A stretch of 64,000 nt of DNA. It comes from Stenotrophomonas rhizophila. GTDB lineage: Bacteria > Pseudomonadota > Gammaproteobacteria > Xanthomonadales > Xanthomonadaceae. Shown one piece after another: positions 28,290 to 36,740 of the stretch (positions are counted from its first letter, which is position 1; each line of letters opens with the position of its first letter). The DNA lies in contig NZ_JACWUO010000002.1 in the NCBI RefSeq assembly GCF_020857975.1, positions 62,001-126,000 on the forward strand, written 5' to 3'. Position numbers and translations under genes: made by a program. The notes below the pieces were generated by a model. The model did not search any database. It was not told where the DNA came from and saw nothing but the letters and a program-made list of their open reading frames with translations.

Positions 28290-29123
28290 ATGCGCGTGCG
28301 TTCCAATCCCCCCAAATCCCCCGCGGGCAGCTGCCCCTCCCCCCGTCCCCGGGCACGCCTGGCCGGTACCGCCGCAGGTTGCGTGGCCCTGGCCGCCCTG
28401 CTTACCGGCACCGCCGCCACGGCGGCCGAATCGGCCGCGACCAAGCCACGTACCGCGCTGGGCGTGGCGGTGGTGGCGCTCAAATCGCCGTATGCCGGCT
28501 ACAGGACCGACACCCTGGCCGCGCCCATCGGCAGCTGGGAGGGCAAGTCGTTCTACTTCCGCGGTGGCACGCTCGGCTACCGCCTGTTCGACAACCAGCA
28601 CACCGAAGTGTCGGTGATGGTGTCGCCGTACATGATGCGCTTCAAGCACAACGACAGCGACGACATGCGCCTGCGCCAGCTGTCCAACCGCAACTTCTCG
28701 GCCATGGCCGGCGTGGCGGTACGCCACAACGCGGCATGGGGCCTGCTGCAGGCCAATGTGCAGAGCGAGGTCAGCGGCCATGGTGGCGGGCTGGCGGCTG
28801 ACGCCAAGTACGCCTACCCGCTGCCCGTCGGCCGGCTCACCCTGGTACCGGGCGTTGGCGTGAGCTATGCCAGCAGCAGCCTCAACGACTACTACTTCGG
28901 GGTGAGCGCGGCCGAAGCGGCACGCAGCGGGCTGGCCCGCTACCGCGCCGGCAGCGGCGTAGCGCCCTACTTCGATGTCTCGGCGGTCTTGCCGCTGGGC
29001 CCGCGCTGGACCGCCGCCGCGTCGCTGCGCCGAACCCTGTTGTCCGATGCGGTGGACGACAGCCCGATGACCGACGGAAACCACATGGACTCGGCCGCCC
29101 TTTCACTCAGCTACGGATTCTGA
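28290..29123 (+). CDS. MipA/OmpV family outer membrane protein
   Basis: A 277-residue outer-membrane beta-barrel with a signal peptide (CVALAALLTGTAATAA). Family features are VVALKSPYAGY, GTLGYRLFDNQHTEVSVMVS, NRNFSAMAGVAV, VPGVGVSYASSSLNDYYFGV and the terminal SLSYGF. The Y-G-F ending suits BAM recognition. It is divergent from the response regulator with about 110 bases between starts, consistent with control by that two-component system. Confidence 0.88.
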   Translation: MRVRSNPPKSPAGSCPSPRPRARLAGTAAGCVALAALLTGTAATAAESAATKPRTALGVAVVALKSPYAGYRTDTLAAPIGSWEGKSFYFRGGTLGYRLFDNQHTEVSVMVSPYMMRFKHNDSDDMRLRQLSNRNFSAMAGVAVRHNAAWGLLQANVQSEVSGHGGGLAADAKYAYPLPVGRLTLVPGVGVSYASSSLNDYYFGVSAAEAARSGLARYRAGSGVAPYFDVSAVLPLGPRWTAAASLRRTLLSDAVDDSPMTDGNHMDSAALSLSYGF

Positions 29124-29125
29124 CC

Positions 29126-29359
29126 ATGCGCCAGGGAATCGTACGACGTGTCGCCGATCTTGCCCTGCAGATCGAGCCGGATCGCCACGTTGTACTGCAA
29201 TGGATTCTGCATACCCCCCTGCCCGCCCTGGGCGGGCAGACCACCTTCGAACTGGCCTGCGAAGGCCAGGGCGAACGGGTGATCACGCTGCTGAACCACG
29301 TGCTGCTGCAGCCCGGCAATACACCGCCGCGGCTGCCGCAGGCACGCGCCATGCACTAG
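29126..29359 (+). CDS. Hypothetical protein (77 aa)
   Basis: A 77-residue open frame starting two bases after the MipA stop. It has an amphipathic core (DLALQIEPDRHVVLQWILHT; FELACEGQGERVITLLNHVL) and a Pro-rich tail. Codon use is typical. There is no clear ribosome binding site, so it may be translated by reinitiation. No family recognised; it may not be a real gene. Confidence 0.45.
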   Translation: MRQGIVRRVADLALQIEPDRHVVLQWILHTPLPALGGQTTFELACEGQGERVITLLNHVLLQPGNTPPRLPQARAMH

Positions 29360-29402
29360 CTGCCGGCACCTTCGCCTTCTGATACGCCCCCACGGAGCCC
29401 GC

Positions 29403-29828
29403 ATGAGCCGCCCTTTTCCAATGATCGGCAGCGCCGGATACGCCGATGATCCGCTGCTGGCCCAGGCCCTGGTCGATTTCGACCAGGCGGTGCAGGCCCT
29501 GATCGAACAGGACCCGATGCCGCACGGACGCTTCTCGCGTGCCTATGTCACCGCGATTTTCCACGCCTGCCTGGCACCCAACGATCCCGGCCCGGGCGCC
29601 CCGCGCGGCCGCCCGGATCCGCAGATCGCGCAGGCACTCAAACGCTGGATCCAGGACCAGCTGCTCCAGCACCCCGGCGAGAGCCAGGATCACCACCTCA
29701 CCGCCGCGCGCCGCGCCGCGCACGGGTTCTGGCTGCAGTCGCTGGCCGACCCGGTCGATGCCGACGGCCGTCCGCGCGCCAACCGCCTGCTCGACGGCCT
29801 GCTCGCGCTGACCCGCCCGCAGCCCTGA
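29403..29828 (+). CDS. Hypothetical protein (141 aa)
   Basis: A 141-residue, mostly helical soluble protein (ALVDFDQAVQALIEQDPM; FSRAYVTAIFHACLAPND; LTAARRAAHGFWLQSLADPV). No signal peptide or known motif. It follows the MipA gene on the same strand and may belong to the same transcript. Family not recognised. Confidence 0.65.
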   Translation: MSRPFPMIGSAGYADDPLLAQALVDFDQAVQALIEQDPMPHGRFSRAYVTAIFHACLAPNDPGPGAPRGRPDPQIAQALKRWIQDQLLQHPGESQDHHLTAARRAAHGFWLQSLADPVDADGRPRANRLLDGLLALTRPQP

Positions 29829-29899
29829 AGGAAGCCTCACCGTGGTGCGTTGACAGCGCGTCGATTAGGCTGTGATGCCTGATTGCAACGACGATCCCC

Positions 29900-30670
29900 A
29901 TGCGCGCTCCCGCCGCCCTGGCCCTGCTGTTGTGCACCGTTCCAATGCTGGCTGCGGCCAGCGATGACGACACTCCGGCGTTCGACCGCCCGGGTCTGGG
30001 CTTCTCGCCGACCACCTTGCCGCGTGGCGGCGTCGCCCTAGAGCTGGGCCTGCCCAGCCTGGCGCGCGACCGCGATGGCGAGGGCGTGCTGTCCACCCAG
30101 TACAGCAGCGACGTCACCGTGCGCGTGGGCGTTGGCGAGCGGGTCGAACTGCAGGCCTTCGGCACGCCCTGGAACCGGCTGCGGGTGGCGCCACGCGGCC
30201 AGCCGGCCAGCACCCTTCGCGGCGCCGGCGACAGCGGCGTGGCACTGAAGGTCGCGCTGCCGTCGGGATCGGACCGGCACGCCTGGGCGCTGCTGGCCAG
30301 CACCACCTTCGATACCGGCGAGCGCGACTTCAGCGCCGGCGGCCCGCAATACGCGCTGGGCGCCAGCTACGAATACACCTTCAACGACCGCTGGTCCGGC
30401 GCGCTGTACGCCAATGCGGTACGTGGCGCGGGCGAACAAAGCCTGAGCTGGTCGCCCAGCCTGAGCGTGGCCTTGAGTGAGAACGTCGGCGCCTTCGTCG
30501 AAGCCGGCTTCACCCACACCCAGGGCGCGCCGTCCACCGCCATCGCCGGTGCCGGCCTGACCTGGATGGTGGCCCGCCGCGTGCAGCTGGACGCTTCATT
30601 CGACCTCGGCCTGGACGCAGACAGCCCCGACCTGCAGGCCGGGCTGGGCGTGTCGTTCTATTTCAGATAG
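29900..30670 (+). CDS. Outer-membrane transporter-like beta-barrel (Phenol_MetA_deg type)
   Basis: A 256-residue protein with a signal peptide (LALLLCTVPMLAAAS) and alternating amphipathic strands to a terminal Phe-Arg (GVSFYFR). The pattern RPGLGFSPTTLPRGGVALEL at the N-terminus and GDSGVALKVALPSG, then SPSLSVALSENVGAFVEAG, resembles the MetA-pathway phenol degradation/transporter family. Substrate is unknown. The interval 29829-29899 holds no other feature. Confidence 0.75.
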   Translation: MRAPAALALLLCTVPMLAAASDDDTPAFDRPGLGFSPTTLPRGGVALELGLPSLARDRDGEGVLSTQYSSDVTVRVGVGERVELQAFGTPWNRLRVAPRGQPASTLRGAGDSGVALKVALPSGSDRHAWALLASTTFDTGERDFSAGGPQYALGASYEYTFNDRWSGALYANAVRGAGEQSLSWSPSLSVALSENVGAFVEAGFTHTQGAPSTAIAGAGLTWMVARRVQLDASFDLGLDADSPDLQAGLGVSFYFR

Positions 30671-30693
30671 CAGCCGATGATGCATCCGGGTGG

Positions 30694-30763
30694 GTAGGTC
30701 CGAGCCACGCTCGGACGCGCTTGGTTCCGGCAGCGCGTTGTCCGAGCACGGCTCGGACCCACC
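30694..30763. repeat. Inverted pair of GTAG/REP elements
   Basis: GTAGGTCCGAGCCACGCTCGGAC (30694-30716) is written here in part as GTAGGTCCGAGCC plus its arm. An opposing copy, GTCCGAGCACGGCTCGGACC, lies at 30740-30759. They sit between two convergent genes. Confidence 0.8.
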
Positions 30764-30793
30764 TGTTCTCCACGCGCAGGCGAACAACCAATG

Positions 30794-30821
30794 AAAAGGC
30801 CTGCGCATCGCTGCGCAGGCC
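30794..30821 (-). terminator. Terminator downstream of DUF1328 gene
   Basis: GGCCTGCGCA/TGCGCAGGCC forms a 10-bp stem with a four-base loop. On the minus strand it is followed by TTTT. Confidence 0.7.
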
Positions 30822-30853
30822 CTGATGTCCACACCCGTATGTCAGTGCGCCAG

Positions 30854-31027
30854 CTAGGCGACCTTCTTGGCGATGGTCATGCCAAGCAGGAACAGGATCG
30901 CGGCGATGATGATGCCGGCCCAGAACAGGAACTTGGCCACGCCGATGGCCGCGCCACCGATGCCACCGAAGCCCAATGCACCGGCAATCAGGCCGATGAT
31001 GGCGAAGATGATGGCCCACTTGATCAT
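30854..31027 (-). CDS. DUF1328 small membrane protein (YtjA family)
   Basis: A 57-residue protein with two transmembrane helices ([17 protein letters not shown] and [16 protein letters not shown]). The sequence [20 protein letters not shown] is characteristic of the YtjA/DUF1328 family of short inner-membrane proteins with a glycine-rich hinge. GGGAAAGGATC precedes the ATG at 31027. Expression of this family is often stress related; function is unknown. Confidence 0.93.
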   Translation of the reverse strand: MIKWAIIFAIIGLIAGALGFGGIGGAAIGVAKFLFWAGIIIAAILFLLGMTIAKKVA

Positions 31028-31227
31028 GTTGATCCTTTCCCGCAACCGGGTTGACTGACAGGCCCCCACGCTAACCACGCAACCGTCGCGCGCCCGTGAG
31101 CGCCGTGCACCGGGCAGGTGAAAAACCGCCGCATCGCTGCACCGATGCCTGCATCGGCGCGCGTCCCTGCTTTGCCGTTGGCCAGGCCACCGAACACGCC
31201 GCGACAAACCGGCGCTGATCTGTTCAG

Positions 31228-31734
31228 ATGTCCGCCCGCACCGCAACGTCTGCCATGTCACCCCTGCACATTGCTGCCTGCAACGACCTCACCTGGCCGC
31301 AGCGCATTGCGCGCCACGCTGTCGATGGCGCACTGCTTGCCGCCGCGTCGATCGCCTACGCCGGCGCCCTGACCGCAACGATCCGCACCGGACACCTGGG
31401 CTGGCAACTGCCTTCGCTGCCGTATACCTACGAACGCAGCGATCTGTTGCTGCACGCGGTGTTCGCCGCGGCCGCAGTGCTGGCGGCCCTGCTGCTGGTC
31501 GATCGGCTGCCGCCGGTGCGCCGCACGCCATGGCGGGGCGATGGGGTGTTCGCACTGGCCGTGCTGCTGGTGATCCGGATCGGGCCACCAGATGCACGCG
31601 TGTTCGGCGACACATGGACGGCCTGGGAAGTCACCCATGCACTGTTCCTGCAGCAATGGCCGCTGCTGCTGACCCTCACCGTCGCTGCGGTCGGCCTGCG
31701 CCGGCTGGCCCGCGCCCTGCCCCTGCTGCGGTAG
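31228..31734 (+). CDS. Hypothetical membrane protein
   Basis: A 168-residue membrane protein with about four hydrophobic segments ([59 protein letters not shown]). The start may be 31228 or an ATG at 31255. Its TAG stop is the TAG of an SMAG-type GTAG element (31731-31752). No family is recognised. Confidence 0.65.
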   Translation: MSARTATSAMSPLHIAACNDLTWPQRIARHAVDGALLAAASIAYAGALTATIRTGHLGWQLPSLPYTYERSDLLLHAVFAAAAVLAALLLVDRLPPVRRTPWRGDGVFALAVLLVIRIGPPDARVFGDTWTAWEVTHALFLQQWPLLLTLTVAAVGLRRLARALPLLR

Positions 31735-31752
31735 TGCCGGCCGCCGGCCGGC
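31731..31752. repeat. SMAG element supplying a stop codon
   Basis: GTAGTGCCGGCCGCC followed by the complementary GGCCGGC forms the palindrome. Its TAG (31732-31734) is the stop codon of the preceding membrane protein. Confidence 0.8.
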
Positions 31753-31949
31753 TCCCACCGAATCCGCAGTGCCGGCCCCTGCCGAAGCCCCGAGCCACGC
31801 GAAAAATCCTTGTGCCAGAAGGGTTTCCGGCGATGGCCGGCAGCGCTGTCAGGCAGGCCTCACGTCGCTGACTGCATTTAAATTGTGATGATTGCCTCAA
31901 ATTCACGCACTCGTCACAATCAGGGCGTCCACCTAGCCAGCCCACGCCC

Positions 31950-32051
31950 ATGCGCGCGCTCCTGCACAAGCAACACCCCGCCCTGCTCAAGGTCTATTTC
32001 CTGGCCTGCTACGCGGTTCTGATCGAGGAAGTGGTGCGCGCCATCGGCTAG
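31950..32051 (+). CDS. Possible 33-residue small protein
   Basis: ATG to TAG encodes MRALLHKQHPALLKVYFLAC and 13 more residues ending VVRAIG. It has a basic N-terminus and one amphipathic or hydrophobic segment (VYFLACYAVLIEEVV). Codon third positions are mostly G or C, as in real genes here. There is no obvious ribosome binding site. It lies 31 bases from the end of convergent panB. It may be a small membrane peptide or chance. Confidence 0.35.
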   Translation: MRALLHKQHPALLKVYFLACYAVLIEEVVRAIG

Positions 32052-32082
32052 GACGGCCGGGCAACGCACCACCCACATCGCC

Positions 32083-32934
32083 TCACGACGCGAAGGAATG
32101 TTCCGGCGTGGGGAACTGGCCGGCCTCGACCTCCGCAGCGAAGTCGCGCGCGGCCTTGTGCAGCAGGCCGTGCATATCGGCGTACTGCTTGACGAAGCGC
32201 GGCAGCGGCCCGCTGCGCAGCCCGGCCATGTCCTGCCACACCAGCACCTGCGCATCGCAGTCGATGCCCGCACCGATGCCGACCGTGGGTACCGACACAG
32301 CGGCGGTGATCCGCGCGGCCACCTCGGCCGGCACCATTTCGATCAGCACCGCAAACGCGCCGGCCGCTTCCAGCGCGCGCGCCGCTTCCACCAGCTTGGC
32401 ACCGCCATCGCCACGCCCCTGCACACGGAAGCCGCCCAGCTGGTGCTCCGACTGCGGGGTGAAGCCGATATGCGCCATCACCGGAATGCCGCACTCCACC
32501 AGCTTGCGTACCTGCGGCACCATCTCGATGCCACCTTCCAGCTTGATTGCATGCGCGCCGCCTTCCTTCATGAAACGCGCCGCGGTATGGAAGCACTGCT
32601 CCGGCGAGGCCTGGTAGGAGCCGAACGGCAAGTCGGCGATCACCAGCGGGCGCCGCGTGCAACGGCTGACCGCGCGCACCAGCGGCATCAGCTCGTCCAC
32701 CGTCACCGGCAGCAGGCTGTCGTTGCCGAACACGTTGTTGGACGCCGAATCGCCGATCAGCAGTACCGGGATGCCGGCATCTTCGAAGATCGCCGCGGTG
32801 TACATGTCATAGGCGGTCAACATCGCCCACTTCTCGCCGCGTTCCTTCATCTGCTGCAGATGCGGAATGCGCACGCGCTTGGCCTGGCCCAGCGGACTGG
32901 TGGGGTTCGCGTAGGGCGGCAGTTGTTCGCTCAC
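32083..32934 (-). CDS. panB: 3-methyl-2-oxobutanoate hydroxymethyltransferase
   Basis: A 283-residue TIM-barrel enzyme transferring a hydroxymethyl group from methylenetetrahydrofolate to ketoisovalerate, the first step of pantothenate synthesis. Key motifs are MLTAYDMYTAAIFEDAG, VLLIGDSASN (Mg-binding Asp), ADLPFGSY, AIKLEGG, MAHIGFTPQS and the catalytic Glu in AVLIEMVP. GTG 32934 with AAGGA seven bases upstream is preferred to ATG 32952, which lacks one. panC and panD are not adjacent, so this may be a lone or second panB. Function is firm, copy number is unknown. Confidence 0.92.
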   Translation of the reverse strand: MSEQLPPYANPTSPLGQAKRVRIPHLQQMKERGEKWAMLTAYDMYTAAIFEDAGIPVLLIGDSASNNVFGNDSLLPVTVDELMPLVRAVSRCTRRPLVIADLPFGSYQASPEQCFHTAARFMKEGGAHAIKLEGGIEMVPQVRKLVECGIPVMAHIGFTPQSEHQLGGFRVQGRGDGGAKLVEAARALEAAGAFAVLIEMVPAEVAARITAAVSVPTVGIGAGIDCDAQVLVWQDMAGLRSGPLPRFVKQYADMHGLLHKAARDFAAEVEAGQFPTPEHSFAS

Positions 32935-33039
32935 GTCAGATCCTTGTTGCATGTGGGGGGATCAGATCGTAGTGGTTCGGCAGCATCCCGAACACCATCG
33001 GCCGCGCGACGCCGTCGGCGATCCGGGTGACCGCACGGG

Positions 33040-33351
33040 TCAGGCCTGGCTGACCAGTTTCTGCGCCACGTCCTTGATCAACCCGGTGATTTCATTGGCC
33101 AGCCGGCGGCTGTCGGTGATCGAGCCGAAGAAGCGGATCGTGCGCCCGTCGATCTCCACCCCGGCCAGGCCCAGCTCACCCTTCAACGCGCCCACGTGCA
33201 GGTCGAATACCTGCAGCCATTGCGCCGACGGCTCCACATCGAGCATCGCGATGATCGCTTCGTCCTGGGCATGGTCCACCTGCGCATGCAGGTCGGGCAC
33301 ATCGAATCCGAGCAGGCGCGGGGCATTGGGATCGACCGAGGGCGTGTTCAT
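33040..33351 (-). CDS. Conserved hypothetical protein (103 aa)
   Basis: A 103-residue acidic soluble protein. The order suggests alternating strands and helices: GFDVPDLHAQVDHAQDEAII, then LQVFDLHVGALKGELGLAGV, DGRTIRFFGSITDSRRLAN and a C-terminal helix. No signal peptide or catalytic motif is visible. It lies 105 bases upstream of panB on the same strand. Family unknown. Confidence 0.65.
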   Translation of the reverse strand: MNTPSVDPNAPRLLGFDVPDLHAQVDHAQDEAIIAMLDVEPSAQWLQVFDLHVGALKGELGLAGVEIDGRTIRFFGSITDSRRLANEITGLIKDVAQKLVSQA

Positions 33352-33402
33352 GGCGGCATGGTAGCCCGGAAGCGACCGCGGAAGTGCGGCGCGGCGCCTG
33401 GC

Positions 33403-34413
33403 TCAATCCCCCTGCAGGAAACCGCGCACAGCCGCCCACAACGCCAGGCGCCGCGGCTGCAGATGCAGCCAGTGGTTGCCGCCGGAAATCTTGACGTCGC
33501 GCTTGTCCGAACAACCACGCAGGTCGGTGTACAGGCGCCGGGCATCGTCATCGGTGGTGACATGGTCCCATTCGCCGCGGACGATCAGCACCGGTACCCG
33601 GATCCTGGCACTGTCCACCAGCGACCGTCCCGCCCAGCAGGCGGCAACATCGGCGGCCGGTCCATTCGGGATCCGCGCCGACGCCGGCGTTCTCTGCCCG
33701 GCCGTCGGGTCGCTGGCCAGATACGCGCTGCACCAGCGATCAAGCTCGGCAGCATCGACCGGGGTGGGCACATGATCGGGAATGCCGGTGCGCTGCCGCG
33801 GCCGCTGCGCGTCGGCATCCATCAAGGCCCATGCATCGTGCGGGCCGGCGCTGCCGGCCGCTCCTTCACGCGGCACCAGCGGGCCGAACAGCACCAGCCG
33901 CGATATCGCGTCCGGATTGTCGATGACCGCGCGTTGCGCCGGCAGCGTGCCCCAGGAATGGGCGAGCAGATGGATGCGCACGTTTGGCCGTTCGCGCCGT
34001 ATATGCGCCAGTGCCGCGGCAATCTGCGCGGCCGCCACTTCGCTCCGGCCGAACGGCGCCGCCGCCGCTGCCGGCGCGGCAAACACCGCCGGGCGCGCCG
34101 AGCCGCCGTACCCGGCGAAATCCAGCGCCCAGGCATCGAAACCGGCACGCTGCAGGTCATCCATCCACGACACCCCGTGCATCTTCCAGCCCACCGCCAA
34201 TGCACTGGGGAAGGTGGCGCCATGCACGTACAGCACCACCTCGCCGGCCGCCGGCTGGCGATGCAGGGCCAGCGGCAACAACTCGCCCTGATGGCGCCAC
34301 GGCAAGCGGATGGTCTGCGCCGTGCGCAACGGCGACGGGCAGCCACTACCGGCGCCGATCATGCCGGCCCCCAGCGCAAGCCCGGAACAGGTGAGCATCG
34401 TTCTGCGTTTCAT
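33403..34413 (-). CDS. Alpha/beta hydrolase, exported
   Basis: A 336-residue serine hydrolase. The N-terminus MKRRTMLTCSGLALGAG contains a twin-Arg-like start and hydrophobic stretch, suggesting export. The oxyanion region is LYVHGATF, the nucleophile elbow LLAHSWGTLPA, the acid probably the Asp in VRGEWDHVTTDDD and the His in GGNHWLHLQ. It is divergent from the ArsR-type regulator gene with 72 bases between starts that contain an inverted repeat, so it is a probable target. Substrate unknown. Confidence 0.85.
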   Translation of the reverse strand: MKRRTMLTCSGLALGAGMIGAGSGCPSPLRTAQTIRLPWRHQGELLPLALHRQPAAGEVVLYVHGATFPSALAVGWKMHGVSWMDDLQRAGFDAWALDFAGYGGSARPAVFAAPAAAAAPFGRSEVAAAQIAAALAHIRRERPNVRIHLLAHSWGTLPAQRAVIDNPDAISRLVLFGPLVPREGAAGSAGPHDAWALMDADAQRPRQRTGIPDHVPTPVDAAELDRWCSAYLASDPTAGQRTPASARIPNGPAADVAACWAGRSLVDSARIRVPVLIVRGEWDHVTTDDDARRLYTDLRGCSDKRDVKISGGNHWLHLQPRRLALWAAVRGFLQGD

Positions 34414-34463
34414 TCGTACACCGGTATGGGCAATGGTGCAGTGTCCGCCTTGCCGATCACCTG

Positions 34464-34487
34464 ATGCTTCGGCCAGTATCGAAGCAT
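34464..34487 (+). promoter_or_regulatory. Inverted repeat, possible ArsR operator
   Basis: ATGCTTCG and CGAAGCAT form a perfect 8-bp dyad with an 8-base spacer. The right arm overlaps the ATG of the ArsR-like gene (34486). It lies between divergent genes, as expected for a regulatory site. Confidence 0.5.
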
Positions 34488-35157
34488 GACCGCCCTGCCT
34501 CCCATCGCCAGCATTGCCCGCCTGATCGGCGATCCCACCCGTGCGCGGATGCTGTCGGCGTTGATGGATGGCCGCAGCAGGACCGCCGGCGAACTGGCCC
34601 GGGTAGCCAGCGTGACCCCACAGACCGGCAGCGCCCACCTGGCCAAGCTGATCGACGGCGGCCTGCTGGCGATCCAGAAGCAGGGCCGGCACCATTACCA
34701 CCGGCTGGCCAATGCCGACGTGGCGCATGCACTGGAAGCCCTGCTCACCCTGTCGCCGCCGCCGCATCCGGTCCGTCGCCTGGGGCCGGCAGACGCAGGC
34801 TTGCGACGCGCGCGGGTCTGCTATGACCATCTGGCCGGCGAGATTGCCGTGCAGTTGACCCAGCAGTGGCGCGATCAGGGCTGGATCCTCGACGACGCAG
34901 GCGCATTGCAGCTGACCCCGGCCGGACGCGAGGGGTTTCGGGCACTGGGCATCGCCCTGCCCGACCCGGCCCTGCGCCGCCCTGCGCTGCGTGCCTGCAT
35001 GGACTGGAGCGAACGGCGCTTCCATCTGGCCGGCCAACTGGGCATGGCCGTGCTACAGGCGATGCGGGACCAGGATCTGCTCCGCCCGTTGCCGGGCTCG
35101 CGCGTGTTGCTACCCACCGCGCAGGGCGAGGCTGTGTTGGCGCGCTGGCTCAGGTAG
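34486..35157 (+). CDS. ArsR/SmtB family regulator with long C-terminal domain
   Basis: A 223-residue regulator. The N-terminal winged HTH of about 90 residues shows ARLIGDPTRARMLSALMDGR, GELARVASVTPQTGSAHLAK and the wing KQGRHHYHRLANADVAHALE. The C-terminal 120 residues (LRRARVCYDHLAGEIAVQLT) match the extended ArsR-type proteins found in many Proteobacteria; this part may bind a ligand. There is no clear metal-binding Cys pair. It is divergent from an alpha/beta hydrolase. Confidence 0.9.
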   Translation: MTALPPIASIARLIGDPTRARMLSALMDGRSRTAGELARVASVTPQTGSAHLAKLIDGGLLAIQKQGRHHYHRLANADVAHALEALLTLSPPPHPVRRLGPADAGLRRARVCYDHLAGEIAVQLTQQWRDQGWILDDAGALQLTPAGREGFRALGIALPDPALRRPALRACMDWSERRFHLAGQLGMAVLQAMRDQDLLRPLPGSRVLLPTAQGEAVLARWLR

Positions 35158-35367
35158 CACACGGATCCGCTGACGCGGCAACGCCGATCAAATGACCGAT
35201 TCAGCCAAGGAAAATCCCGGAGTTGCAGGCGCACCGTTGCAATCGTCCAGAACACCACCCCATAACGCCTACTGGCGCATACTGGCCCTCAGCGGCCCCA
35301 TCGCGGGGCGGCAATCAGGCAGCGGCCTGGCATGCATGCATGTCGAGCCCATGCAGAGGGCGCAGCA

Positions 35368-35700
35368 ATGCCGGACACCGGTATGTTCCATCTGTTCGAG
35401 GTGTGCTGCCATCCCCTGCGGGACGCTGGCGCAGCCTATCCGGAAATCGAGTTCATCCGCGCGCAATGCCATGGCTGCGGCGCCATCTTCAAGGCCACCC
35501 AGCCGCCGGTTCTGGAAACCATCGAGGGCGGGGGCGCGGTACTGAGCTGCCCCAGTTGCAGCGCGCGCCAGGCGGTCGCCGGCGCCCGTTTCGCCGAATA
35601 CATGGCGCGCTTTCCCAGCGGCAACTGCGAGACGTACCGGGCGGCCGCATCCACGAAGGCGGCGCAGGACGCGCCCTTCAATGCCGGCGTTGGCGACTAG
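35368..35700 (+). CDS. Hypothetical protein with zinc-ribbon-like cysteines
   Basis: A 110-residue protein with two Cys pairs, QCHGCGAIF and LSCPSCSAR, spaced as a zinc ribbon. GAGGGC lies upstream of the ATG at 35368, which is preferred over the open frame beginning at 35332. No known family; nucleic-acid or protein binding is possible. Confidence 0.6.
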   Translation: MPDTGMFHLFEVCCHPLRDAGAAYPEIEFIRAQCHGCGAIFKATQPPVLETIEGGGAVLSCPSCSARQAVAGARFAEYMARFPSGNCETYRAAASTKAAQDAPFNAGVGD

Positions 35701-35773
35701 ACCACAGCCGATGCAGGCAGCTGCAGTGGCACGCCTGCCCCAAGGTCGCGTGCGCCTGGTGGCGGCGCCACCA

Positions 35774-35838
35774 GGTCCGAGCGTGGCTCGGAACTACATG
35801 GCGCTTGCGTTGCGAATCCGAGCATGGCTCGGACCTAC
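35774..35838. repeat. Two direct GTAG/REP elements
   Basis: GGTCCGAGCGTGGCTCGG and onward to CTAC (35774-35797), and TCCGAGCATGGCTCGGACC to CTAC (35817-35838), both headed by GTAG on the minus strand. They lie between the zinc-ribbon gene and tRNA-Pro. Confidence 0.75.
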
Positions 35839-35884
35839 CCCGACACTTCTTGAGGTTGGCTTCCTGCCGGGCTGAAGCCCAACG

Positions 35885-35917
35885 AAAAAGGGCCCGCGCA
35901 TCGCTGCACAAGCCCTT
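35885..35917 (-). terminator. Terminator after tRNA-Pro
   Basis: On the minus strand AAGGGC and GCCCTT pair across a GC-rich inner stem and are followed by TTTTT. Confidence 0.65.
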
Positions 35918-35933
35918 GATCTGTTGCCAACAA

Positions 35934-36010
35934 TGGTCGGGACGGCCGGATTTGAACCGACGACCCTCTGCCCCCCAGGCAGATGCGCTACCAGGCTGCG
36001 CTACGCCCCG
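35934..36010 (-). tRNA. tRNA-Pro(GGG)
   Basis: A 77-base cloverleaf with acceptor CGGGGCG paired to CGTCCCG (one G-U), discriminator A and encoded CCA. The anticodon loop CTGGGGG gives anticodon GGG within the stem TCTGC/GCAGA. It closes the thrS-to-merR cluster, an order shared with Pseudomonas and Xanthomonads. Confidence 0.95.
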
Positions 36011-36077
36011 ATGATGTTGGCACTGTCCCCGCCTTGCAGCGGGCCGACGAGTATAACGGGTTTGAAGGTGAAATGGT

Positions 36078-36434
36078 TCAGCGACGGAGCAATTGCAGCA
36101 CTTCTTCCAGCTCCATCCGCGTCTGCTTGATGATCTGGTTGCTCAGCGTGGATTCGTCGCGGGCACCGGCACCTTCCAGGCGCAGGCGCGCCCCGCCGAT
36201 GGTGTAGCCCTGTTCGTAGAGCAGGCCGCGGATCTGGCGCACCATCAGCACGTCGTGGCGCTGGTAGTAGCGGCGGTTGCCGCGGCGCTTGGCCGGCTCC
36301 AGGCTGGGGAACTCGGTTTCCCAGTAGCGCAGCACGTGCGGTTTGACATCGCACAGTTCGCTGACCTCACCGATGGTGAAGTAGCGCTTGGCCGGTATCG
36401 GCGGAAGTTCGCGGTTACTGCCCGGATCCAGCAT
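36078..36434 (-). CDS. MerR family transcriptional regulator
   Basis: A 118-residue MerR-like protein. The HTH and wing are seen in [40 protein letters not shown] and [20 protein letters not shown]. It lacks a C-terminal metal-binding region and ends in a coiled-coil-like helix. It starts inside ihfA (20-base overlap), so it is co-translated with ihfA. This ihfA-merR-tRNA-Pro order is conserved among Gammaproteobacteria; its targets are unknown. Confidence 0.93.
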   Translation of the reverse strand: MLDPGSNRELPPIPAKRYFTIGEVSELCDVKPHVLRYWETEFPSLEPAKRRGNRRYYQRHDVLMVRQIRGLLYEQGYTIGGARLRLEGAGARDESTLSNQIIKQTRMELEEVLQLLRR

Positions 36435-36714
36435 ATGCCTCCACCCTTTCCTTGAGCTTCTGGCCCGGACGGAAGGTGACCACCGTACGGGCGGAAATCG
36501 GTATTTCCTCGCCGGTCTTGGGATTGCGGCCCGGGCGCTGGTTCTTGCGCCGCAGGTCGAAATTGCCGAAGCCCGACAGCTTGACCTGACGTCCCTGTTC
36601 CAACGCTTCCCGCAACACATCGAAGAACGCGTCGACAAATTCCTTGGCTTCGCGCTTGTTCAGACCGACTTCGTCGAACAGCTTTTCGGCCATCTCAGCC
36701 TTGGTCAATGCCAT
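36415..36714 (-). CDS. ihfA: Integration host factor subunit alpha
   Basis: A 99-residue HU/IHF family DNA-bending protein that pairs with IHF-beta. [20 protein letters not shown], the strand and arm [20 protein letters not shown] and [20 protein letters not shown] are diagnostic; [14 protein letters not shown] is the minor-groove arm with its Pro. It follows pheT by 26 bases on the minus strand. Confidence 0.98.
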   Translation of the reverse strand: MALTKAEMAEKLFDEVGLNKREAKEFVDAFFDVLREALEQGRQVKLSGFGNFDLRRKNQRPGRNPKTGEEIPISARTVVTFRPGQKLKERVEAYAGSGQ

Positions 36715-36740
36715 TGCCTGCTACCCCCAATGCTTCCCGC

